Shown here in pieces: positions 7,007 to 11,716 of a stretch of DNA of 11,716 bases. Where the stretch lies: positions 1 through 11,716 of the forward strand of contig CAJXSA010000087.1 of the NCBI GenBank assembly GCA_913060595.1, in the 5' to 3' direction. The DNA comes from an uncultured Ignavibacteria bacterium. Its GTDB lineage: Bacteria > Bacteroidota > Ignavibacteria > SZUA-365. A program made the position numbers and the translations under genes. Within the stretch, counting starts at the first letter, position 1. Every line of letters begins with the position of its first letter. The notes below the pieces were generated by a model. That model did not search any database. It had not been told where the DNA came from and worked only from the letters and a program-made list of their open reading frames with translations.

Positions 7007-7081
7007 CCGCGTAATCCGCGTAATCCGTGGTAAAGCATCTGCGTAATCCGCGTAATCCGTGGTAAAGCATCTGCGTAATCC
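7007..7081. repeat. Tandem 32-bp repeat, same family as 4023-4150
   Basis: Two 32-bp units (7007-7038 and 7039-7070) differ at one base; a third is cut off after 11 bases (7071-7081). Each unit contains CGTAATCCGCGTAATCCGTGG followed by TAAAGCAT. A stray AATCCGCGTAATC follows at about 7086-7099. The 39-bp stretches 7011-7049 and 7043-7081 are identical to each other and match 36 of 39 bases at 4023-4061, in the same orientation. The array sits between the barrel terminator and the blaI promoter. Confidence 0.9.
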
Positions 7082-7110
7082 CCAAAAATCCGCGTAATCG
7101 CATTTTCCCC

Positions 7111-7139
7111 TTGACAACCTCCTAATGTTTTCGTATAGT
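7111..7139 (+). promoter_or_regulatory. Sigma70-type promoter of the blaI operon
   Basis: TTGACA at 7111-7116, a 17-bp spacer, and TATAGT at 7134-7139: a perfect -35 and a 5-of-6 -10 at ideal spacing. Transcription should begin near 7146, leaving a leader of about 25 bases with AGGAG at 7160-7164, 5 bases before the blaI ATG. Confidence 0.85.
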
Positions 7140-7156
7140 TACTAAAGAATTAGGAG
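7119..7156. promoter_or_regulatory. Inverted-repeat operator overlapping the blaI promoter
   Basis: Perfect 8-bp arms CTCCTAAT (7119-7126) and ATTAGGAG (7149-7156), 22 bases apart, centred on the -10 hexamer. A dimer bound here would block RNA polymerase. BlaI/MecI repressors normally control their own promoters through inverted repeats in just this place, though the known operators have TACA/TGTA half-sites, so the recognition sequence here would be different. Confidence 0.6.
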
Positions 7157-7169
7157 ATCAGGAGAAATC

Positions 7170-7565
7170 ATGGCCCGAAAAAAGCACGAACTGTCCGCGG
7201 CGGAATGGGAGCTGATGCAGGTGATCTGGCAGTATGAAGACGCCGTCACCGTGCGCGACGTCCTTGAACGCGCCTATCCCAATGAGGAGAAGGCGTACAC
7301 GACGGTGCAGACGCTGATGAACATCCTTGTGGAAAAAGGCTTTCTTCACAGGAAAAAGGCCGGCATGGTGAACCTTTACACCGTTGCGGTGCGGCGGGAC
7401 AGGGTGCTCGACGCGGGCATCACCCAGGTGGCCGAGCGCATGTTCAGCGGTTCCTTCGGCGCCATGGCATCGTACCTGGTCAACAACCGGAAGCTTACCG
7501 AGGAGGACAGGGAGCAGCTCAGGCGGCTCCTCGACGAGCAGGAACAGAAGGAGGAGCGGTCATGA
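7170..7565 (+). CDS. blaI: BlaI/MecI-family transcriptional repressor
   Basis: A 131-residue winged-helix repressor, normal size for the family. The DNA-binding domain spans about 5-72, with ELSAAEWELMQVIWQ (7-21) and the recognition-helix region AYTTVQTLMNILVEKGFL (42-59), both typical of BlaI/MecI. The rest (about 75-131) is the helical dimerisation part that the partner protease cleaves or destabilises in known systems. The ATG follows AGGAG by 5 bases. The gene overlaps the next by 4 bp (ATGA), so the repressor and its M56 partner are translationally coupled. It probably represses this operon through the inverted repeat at 7119-7156. No beta-lactamase or PBP gene is adjacent, so its regulon need not involve antibiotics. 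The symbol denotes the family. Confidence 0.92.
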   Translation: MARKKHELSAAEWELMQVIWQYEDAVTVRDVLERAYPNEEKAYTTVQTLMNILVEKGFLHRKKAGMVNLYTVAVRRDRVLDAGITQVAERMFSGSFGAMASYLVNNRKLTEEDREQLRRLLDEQEQKEERS

Positions 7566-8932
7566 ATGCGCTTGAATTTCTCCATGCCGATGCGCCCGCG
7601 CTGCTCAACGGCTGGCTGACGATGCAGCTTCAGACGGCGGTGTTCGTGCTTCTTGTACTCGTGGCGGATACGCTGCTGCGCAGCGCAACGCCCCGTTTTC
7701 GCTATCTCCTCTGGATGACGGCACTCATCAAGGCCGTGATTCCGCCCGTGTTTTTCCTTCCTGTTTCGGATCCGATCGATGCGACCGCGATATTCACACT
7801 TCCTGCCGTCGATGTGCAGGCGCTGGGAGCCGGCCCCGTTGCGGGAACGTTGTCTCTTCCCGGCATCGCGGCAGCGGTTCTGTTCGCCTCGTCGCTGCTC
7901 TTCGCCCTTTTCGTGACGCTGCGCACCCTGCGGCTGCGCAGACAGCTGACCGGCGCCCGTCCGTTGCAGCATGACGCATGGGAACGTGGACCGCAGGTCC
8001 TCGTTTCTTCGCGCATTCCCTCACCGCTTGCGACGGGAATCTGGCGTCCGCGTATCTATGTCACCGAAGAGATCGCCAGCGGACCGCGCACGGTGCTGCT
8101 CGCGGTGCTCCATCATGAACACGCGCACATCGAGCGCAGGGACGGCGCGGCGGTGCTGCTGCAGACGCTCGTGCAGATTTTCTACGTCCTCAATCCCCTG
8201 GTCTGGCTGCTGAACATTCGTCTCTTCCGTTATCGTGAACAGATCTGCGATGCGGAGGCGCTCGCGCGAACAGGAACGCGCGCGGTGGACTACGGTCGCC
8301 TGCTGCTTCGCTTCGCAGAAGCGCAGCCGGCACGCATCGTGCAGACGGGGACCTGTTTCTTCGAAACGCGCCGCGGATTCGTGCAGCGCATCACTCGTCT
8401 GTTCGAGCACCCCGGACGCACGGGATCCCGACGCATCCATCGCATGGTCGTCGTATTGTTGCTGCTGCTGGCTGTCCCGCTTTCGTGGCGCTGCAGCGAG
8501 GACGCACCGACGCTCACCTACACTGAAACGAACAGGGAGGTGCATGAACGGTGGATCGGCGACAGTACGGCAGATGGCAGCGGACAGCTGCGGCTGGGTG
8601 ACCCGATATTTTCGAAGGTTCGATACAGCAAGGAAGGTGACTGGAAGAGCGGGCATGGTCCTGAAATCGTCGGCGGACTCGCAGCGCTGAGCAAGCAGAT
8701 CACCTACCCGAAAGAAGCGATGCGGAATGAAATAGAAGGAACGGTGGTGGTGCAGGCCATGATCATGCGTGACGGTCCGCCGGCCTATGTCAACGTACTC
8801 AGTTCCGTGGATCCTCTTCTCGATCAGGCGGCGATGGATGCCGTGCGAAATACGGACTTCAAGGCCGCGCGCAGGAACGGAAAGGTACTGGCTGGTGATA
8901 TCAGCGTACCGATACGCTTTCGACTGAAGTGA
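7562..8932 (+). CDS. M56 (BlaR1-like) membrane metallopeptidase fused to TonB C-terminal domain
   Basis: A 456-residue membrane protein. Hydrophobic segments lie at about 22-38, 47-67, 101-120, 199-218 and 295-308. The zinc peptidase motif is HEHAH at 185-189 (HExxH), followed by the family's N-P-L-V-W-L (211-216) and the third ligand E226 in EQICD. After the last membrane segment, where BlaR1/MecR1 carry a penicillin-binding sensor, this protein has a linker and then a TonB_C domain (about 368-456; GGLAAL, ITYPKEAM, GTVVVQAMI, DQAAMDAV, VPIRFRLK). Such M56-TonB_C fusions are common in Bacteroidota and relatives. It likely senses an envelope event and relieves BlaI repression by proteolysis; the signal is unknown. 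It overlaps blaI by 4 bp. Confidence 0.9.
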   Translation: MNALEFLHADAPALLNGWLTMQLQTAVFVLLVLVADTLLRSATPRFRYLLWMTALIKAVIPPVFFLPVSDPIDATAIFTLPAVDVQALGAGPVAGTLSLPGIAAAVLFASSLLFALFVTLRTLRLRRQLTGARPLQHDAWERGPQVLVSSRIPSPLATGIWRPRIYVTEEIASGPRTVLLAVLHHEHAHIERRDGAAVLLQTLVQIFYVLNPLVWLLNIRLFRYREQICDAEALARTGTRAVDYGRLLLRFAEAQPARIVQTGTCFFETRRGFVQRITRLFEHPGRTGSRRIHRMVVVLLLLLAVPLSWRCSEDAPTLTYTETNREVHERWIGDSTADGSGQLRLGDPIFSKVRYSKEGDWKSGHGPEIVGGLAALSKQITYPKEAMRNEIEGTVVVQAMIMRDGPPAYVNVLSSVDPLLDQAAMDAVRNTDFKAARRNGKVLAGDISVPIRFRLK

Positions 8933-9076
8933 ATTACCCGCATCGATGAACGCGTCCTCGCCGCGAAAGGCGGGTGAAGATATTTCCGAAAATTCAAGAA
9001 AATCTCAATCGCAGGGCTGGCGCCCGCGGCGAACAGGTGAACTGTGCGGTGCCGGTCCAGAGAACAAGGAGGACAA

Positions 9077-9460
9077 ATGAAAGCCATGTATATTATCGTC
9101 GCTCTGCTGCTCTTTGCGGTGCCCCTTCAGGCACAGGGCAACGAAGCTGTCGATCCCGCGGAATATCTCGATGAAGTTGAGGTTGTGCCCGAGCTTATCG
9201 GCGGTATCAAGGAACTGGCGAAACACATCACGTATCCTGAGGAAGCCGCAAAGGCCGGCATTCAGGGAACGGTGTTCGTCAAGGCGTACGTGGGAAAAAC
9301 GGGAATGATCGATGATGTCGAAATCGAGAGAAGTCCGAACGACATGCTCAGCCAGGCGGCGCTGGATGCCGTGCGGCAGGTGCGTTTCAAACCCGGCACG
9401 GACAATGGAGAGCCCGTGAAGGTCATGGTGATGATTCCGGTCAAGTTCGCCCTGAAGTGA
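9077..9460 (+). CDS. Secreted stand-alone TonB C-terminal domain protein
   Basis: A 127-residue protein with a cleavable signal peptide (about 1-20, ending LQAQ) and then almost only a TonB_C domain (37-127). The ATG at 9077 has a strong AAGGAGG 4 bases upstream. The domain is a clear paralog of the C-terminus of the upstream M56 protein: PELIGG/PEIVGG, ITYPEEA/ITYPKEA, QAALDAV/QAAMDAV, IPVKFALK/VPIRFRLK. It lacks a transmembrane anchor and the proline-rich span of true TonB, so it cannot energise receptors in the usual way from the inner membrane. The gap of 144 bp from the M56 gene holds no terminator that I can see, so it may be in the same transcript. Possibly a periplasmic ligand, competitor or partner of the M56 sensor domain; this is inference. 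Confidence 0.85.
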   Translation: MKAMYIIVALLLFAVPLQAQGNEAVDPAEYLDEVEVVPELIGGIKELAKHITYPEEAAKAGIQGTVFVKAYVGKTGMIDDVEIERSPNDMLSQAALDAVRQVRFKPGTDNGEPVKVMVMIPVKFALK

Positions 9461-9922
9461 TCAGGCCGCCGCGGAGGCGTCGGCGTCGGTGCCGCGCCTC
9501 CGTTTGAGCGCGCCGTCGACGGAAAGGGGGCCGGGGCCGTAGATGAAAAAGAACACGAGAAGGAACAGCAGAATGACGGCCAGCCAGAGGTCGGAATCCA
9601 GCGGAGCGAAGCTGCCTGTCGTCGCAATGAGTATGACGGCGCCGAGCACGATGGGGATCTGCGCCGCGATGGCAATGCGCGTGATCAGTCCGATCGCGAT
9701 GAGAACGCTGTGCGCCATCTGGAAAATGATGACATAATGCAGCAGCAGCACGCTGATGAAATCGAAATTATTTTCATGAAGAATGTGCTGCGTCATCTCC
9801 TTGTCGACGATGAAGCTGAGTCCTTTCATGAACAGTACGACTCCCAGCAATATGCGCAGCACATCCAGCCATTTCGGATGATGCGCATCCGCCCAGGACG
9901 TCAGGGATTGCACGGCGTTCAT
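9461..9922 (-). CDS. DoxX-family integral membrane protein
   Basis: A 153-residue protein with four predicted membrane helices (about 19-38, 57-79, 81-101, 111-128), with the first helix motif LDVLRILLGVVLFMKGLSF (19-37) characteristic of DoxX/DoxD-like proteins. Roles proposed for the family include quinone-linked oxidoreductase subunits and membrane redox functions; no catalytic residue can be named here. The ATG at 9922 has a good GGAGG 6 bases upstream. It lies 75 bp downstream of the reductase gene on the same strand, with a possible promoter of its own between them. Its stop codon abuts the stop of the plus-strand TonB_C gene with no base between. The C-terminus is a charged, Ala/Asp-rich tail. 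Confidence 0.85.
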   Translation of the reverse strand: MNAVQSLTSWADAHHPKWLDVLRILLGVVLFMKGLSFIVDKEMTQHILHENNFDFISVLLLHYVIIFQMAHSVLIAIGLITRIAIAAQIPIVLGAVILIATTGSFAPLDSDLWLAVILLFLLVFFFIYGPGPLSVDGALKRRRGTDADASAAA

Positions 9923-9967
9923 GGCGCCTCCGCGTCTGTTGAGTATGCTAAGGGACTGTTTTAAAGG

Positions 9968-9996
9968 AATATAGGGTCGGATATGCAGAAATGCAA
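9968..9996 (-). promoter_or_regulatory. Possible promoter of the DoxX gene
   Basis: On the minus strand TTGCAT (9996-9991), 17 bases, then TATATT (9973-9968), 45 bp before the start codon. The -10 matches 5 of 6, the -35 only 3 of 6. The gene could instead be read through from the reductase gene. Confidence 0.35.
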
Positions 9997-9997
9997 T

Positions 9998-11170
9998 CTA
10001 CCTGCCGAGACCGAAGACCTTGACCATCTCCCACACAAGCGCGGGCTGGTGACGCAGGGCGGTGCGGAAGACTCCCCAGATGGTACGCTTTTCCGGGCTG
10101 AGGGCGAGGACCTTCCTGGCGATGTCGTCCAGCGTTTCGTCGGGGAATTTGTACACGGCGGATTTCATGCGGTGGTAGGTGCGGTGCTTCGCGCCGATGT
10201 CTTTTTCCCACTGCCTGGGGTACTCCTGCAGCAGCGTCAGATCTTCGCGTGCGAGCGCGCGGGCGATGGCTTCGCCCGCCATTTTACCGCCGAACATACC
10301 GCTGGTGATTCCGCCTCCTGACATGGGGTTGACCTGATGCGCTGCGTCTCCGACGAGCACGATGTTGTCCTTCACCAGCGTATCGACGGTGACGGCACAG
10401 GGCACGCCGCCGGCGACGGTGGTGAGCACGCCCGCCCCGGGGAAGCGCCGGGCGATGAAATCCTTCAGGTAGCGGATGGCGGCACGCTGCTTCGAAGCCA
10501 TGCCGCTTATGCCCACACCGACGTTGGCCATGCCGTTGCCCTTCGGGAACACCCAGAGATAGCCCATAGGAGCGGTGTCGTTGCCGAAGTAGAATTCGCA
10601 CGCATCGTCTTCGAGATCGACGTTGCTGAGTGTCATCTGTGCGCAGGTCTCCATGTCGCGCATATGCGTCGTGGTATCGACGCCCGCCCATTTGCCGACG
10701 CGTGATTCCACGCCGTCCGCACCGACGATGATGCGCCCCCGGATCTCTCGCCGTTCCCCCTTCCACTGCAGCGCAACTCCCTGCCAGCCGTTTTCAGAGG
10801 GGAGCAGTCCGTCGACATAGCTTTTCGTGTGCACCTCCGCACCGGCTTCAACGGCAAGGCGTGCAAGGTCATAGTCAAAGAGACGGCGTTCGAGCACGAA
10901 GCCGTGTCCCCCGAGGTCGGGTTCCACGATCTGGCCGGATGGTGACACGAGGCGGAAACGCCTGATGGTCGCGGCGATCCAGCGCGGATCGATGTCGACG
11001 ATTTTCTCCAGGCTGCGGTTGCTCACCGCCTCGCCGCAGCGGACGGGCATGCCCACGTCCCGGTCTTTTTCGAGCACGACCACGGAGGCTCCCTGCGCGG
11101 CTGCATAGCGGGCGCAGGTGCTGCCGGCGGGACCCGCGCCGACCACGATGACATCATACTCCTGCTTCAT
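9998..11170 (-). CDS. Geranylgeranyl reductase family FAD-dependent oxidoreductase
   Basis: A 390-residue flavoprotein of the family that hydrogenates the double bonds of isoprenoid chains (digeranylgeranylglycerophospholipid reductases of archaea, ChlP/BchP, menaquinone-side-chain reductases). Domains: FAD Rossmann motif VVGAGPAGSTCA at 9-20 with E34 for the ribose; RCGEAVS at 44-50, the family's conserved Cys-Gly-Glu region; GADGVESRVG at 150-159; YLWVFPK...NVGVG at 204-220, a strong family mark; and the second FAD motif GDAAHQVNPMSGGGI at 274-288. It overlaps the ferredoxin gene by 4 bp (ATGA), pointing to a ferredoxin electron donor as in methanogen reductases. The substrate in this organism is unknown: a quinone side chain, carotenoid precursor or lipid are all possible. 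No chlorophyll-synthesis gene is nearby. Confidence 0.88.
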   Translation of the reverse strand: MKQEYDVIVVGAGPAGSTCARYAAAQGASVVVLEKDRDVGMPVRCGEAVSNRSLEKIVDIDPRWIAATIRRFRLVSPSGQIVEPDLGGHGFVLERRLFDYDLARLAVEAGAEVHTKSYVDGLLPSENGWQGVALQWKGERREIRGRIIVGADGVESRVGKWAGVDTTTHMRDMETCAQMTLSNVDLEDDACEFYFGNDTAPMGYLWVFPKGNGMANVGVGISGMASKQRAAIRYLKDFIARRFPGAGVLTTVAGGVPCAVTVDTLVKDNIVLVGDAAHQVNPMSGGGITSGMFGGKMAGEAIARALAREDLTLLQEYPRQWEKDIGAKHRTYHRMKSAVYKFPDETLDDIARKVLALSPEKRTIWGVFRTALRHQPALVWEMVKVFGLGR

Positions 11171-11370
11171 GCTTCCGCCTTCGTTTTCTGAGGCTTGTTG
11201 AAGAGCAGGACTTCAAAGGGACAGACCCAGACGCATTTTGCGCAGTTCGTGCAGCGCTCTTCGATAATCGAAATCTGCGCTTCCTGCAGTTCGATGGCGT
11301 CTTCGGGACAGACGCCGACACAGCAGCCGCAGAAGTCGCAGGTGTTGGGTTTGATCTCTATCAGGAGCAA
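11167..11370 (-). CDS. Small 2[4Fe-4S] ferredoxin
   Basis: A 67-residue cytoplasmic electron carrier. Cluster 1 is bound by C11, C14, C17 and C21 (followed by Pro), cluster 2 by C40, C43, C46 and C50 (followed by Pro), the classical CxxCxxCxxxCP pattern twice. An extra Cys (C16) sits next to C17. The start must be the TTG at 11370: an in-frame stop lies six codons upstream and no ATG or GTG precedes the first cluster. An AAGG about 9 bases upstream is a weak ribosome site, so translation is probably modest. The stop overlaps the reductase start by 4 bp, so the two are made together and this is likely its electron donor. The C-terminal tail is lysine-rich. Confidence 0.93.
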   Translation of the reverse strand: MLLIEIKPNTCDFCGCCVGVCPEDAIELQEAQISIIEERCTNCAKCVWVCPFEVLLFNKPQKTKAEA

Positions 11371-11393
11371 TAGGCGGGCCTTTCGCTATAATA

Positions 11394-11419
11394 AAGGAAG
11401 CGCATCGCTGCGCTTCCTT
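11394..11419 (-). terminator. Strong hairpin terminator after the T9SS cargo gene
   Basis: Perfect 10-bp arms AAGGAAGCGC (11394-11403) and GCGCTTCCTT (11410-11419) with a 6-base loop. On the minus strand it follows the cargo gene's stop by 31 bp and is followed by TATTATAG, a short T-rich tail. It separates that gene from the ferredoxin gene, which begins 23 bp further on, so the ferredoxin's promoter must overlap it or the operon depends on read-through. Confidence 0.75.
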
Positions 11420-11450
11420 AATTTCGAATTTCCGATGTGCAAAGGCAAGC

Positions 11451-11716
11451 TTATCGCACGATCTGCATCTGCAGATGGCGAATCTCGGCGTTGCCGGATG
11501 CGGCGGTTTCCGCGACCAGCGTGGCGATGTAGTTTCCTGCCGGGATGCCCGTGGGATACCAGGTCGCGTTGTAAGAGCCAGCCGCCATGGGCGCGTCAAC
11601 CAGCGTGGCGACTTCCTGTCCGAGCATGTTGCGAACACTCAGGCGAATGTGACTGTCTTCGGCCACGTTGTACTGCAGCGTGGTGCCGGTGCCCGAGTTC
11701 AGCGACAGCGGATTGG
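11451..11716 (-). CDS. C-terminal part of a T9SS cargo protein (type A sorting domain)
   Basis: Only the last 87 residues are in the window; the gene enters from the right edge. The visible part has the layout of the type IX secretion C-terminal sorting domain: an NPLSL start (as in the common PNP motif), beta-rich LQYNVAEDSHIRLSV, the highly typical NMLGQEVATLVD, then AGSYNATWYPTGIPAGNYIATL and a final basic IVR. This domain directs proteins through the outer membrane of Bacteroidota and relatives and is then removed. What the rest of the protein does cannot be told. It ends with TAA at 11451 and is followed by a strong hairpin. It is the best taxonomic clue in the window. Confidence 0.9.
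   Translation of the reverse strand, partial: NPLSLNSGTGTTLQYNVAEDSHIRLSVRNMLGQEVATLVDAPMAAGSYNATWYPTGIPAGNYIATLVAETAASGNAEIRHLQMQIVR

Noticed and set aside
5587..7038. Long minus-strand open frame (483 codons) opposite the barrel gene
   Set aside because: A shadow of the GC-rich plus-strand gene; the plus strand has signal peptide, heme motif and terminator.
6875..7117. Minus-strand open frame with DYADYAD/ITRITR
   Set aside because: It reads through the 32-bp array, the terminator and the end of the barrel gene; not a gene.
8936..8975. Terminator after the M56 gene
   Set aside because: ACCCGC/GCGGGT arms exist but the loop is 28 bases and no T run follows.

Overview
The window looks like chromosomal DNA of a GC-rich member of the Bacteroidota/Chlorobiota (FCB) assemblage, perhaps an Ignavibacteria- or Kapabacteria-like environmental bacterium. 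The strongest clue is the C-terminal end of a type IX secretion (T9SS) cargo protein at the right edge. Supporting clues are a BlaI/M56 pair whose M56 member ends in a TonB C-terminal domain, c-type cytochromes paired with a heme-tagged outer-membrane barrel, and degenerate intergenic repeats of the ATCCGCGTA/ATCCGTGG kind. The phylum is an inference; no marker gene is present.

Layout. (1) 48-1923, minus strand: argF (ornithine carbamoyltransferase) followed 10 bp later by arcC (carbamate kinase), a two-gene carbamoyl-phosphate module. (2) 1924-2388: gene-free, with a 9-G tract, a small GAAA-loop hairpin and a ~140 bp imperfect palindrome built partly of ATGGCAG-like units. (3) 2389-2943, minus strand: a small membrane protein resembling Mpv17/PMP22. 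(4) 3177-4004, plus strand: an LplA-like lipoate ligase. (5) 4023-4150: a tandem 12-bp repeat array. (6) 4266-6936, plus strand: a secreted pentaheme cytochrome c and an outer-membrane beta-barrel with an N-terminal CXXCH heme site, ended by a clear intrinsic terminator. (7) 7007-7081: a second array of the same repeat family, so the cytochrome/porin cassette is bracketed by directly oriented repeats. (8) 7111-9460, plus strand: a near-consensus sigma70 promoter overlapped by a perfect 8+8 inverted repeat, then blaI, an overlapping M56/BlaR1-like peptidase fused to a TonB_C domain, and a small secreted stand-alone TonB_C protein. (9) 9461-9922, minus strand: a DoxX-family membrane protein that meets the TonB_C gene stop-to-stop with no gap. 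(10) 9998-11370, minus strand: a 2[4Fe-4S] ferredoxin overlapping a geranylgeranyl-reductase-family flavoprotein by 4 bp. (11) 11394-11419: a strong hairpin serving as terminator for the T9SS cargo gene that enters from the right edge.

How the genes work together. The cytochrome and heme-barrel genes together suggest an electron path from the periplasm to or across the outer membrane. The BlaI/M56-TonB_C/TonB_C group looks like an envelope-signal relay with no beta-lactamase attached. The ferredoxin/reductase pair suggests saturation of an isoprenoid chain (lipid or quinone) with a dedicated electron donor. The argF-arcC pair can make citrulline or, run backwards, draw ATP from citrulline. 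Nothing in the window is a CRISPR array, rRNA, tRNA, insertion sequence or recognisable phage element.
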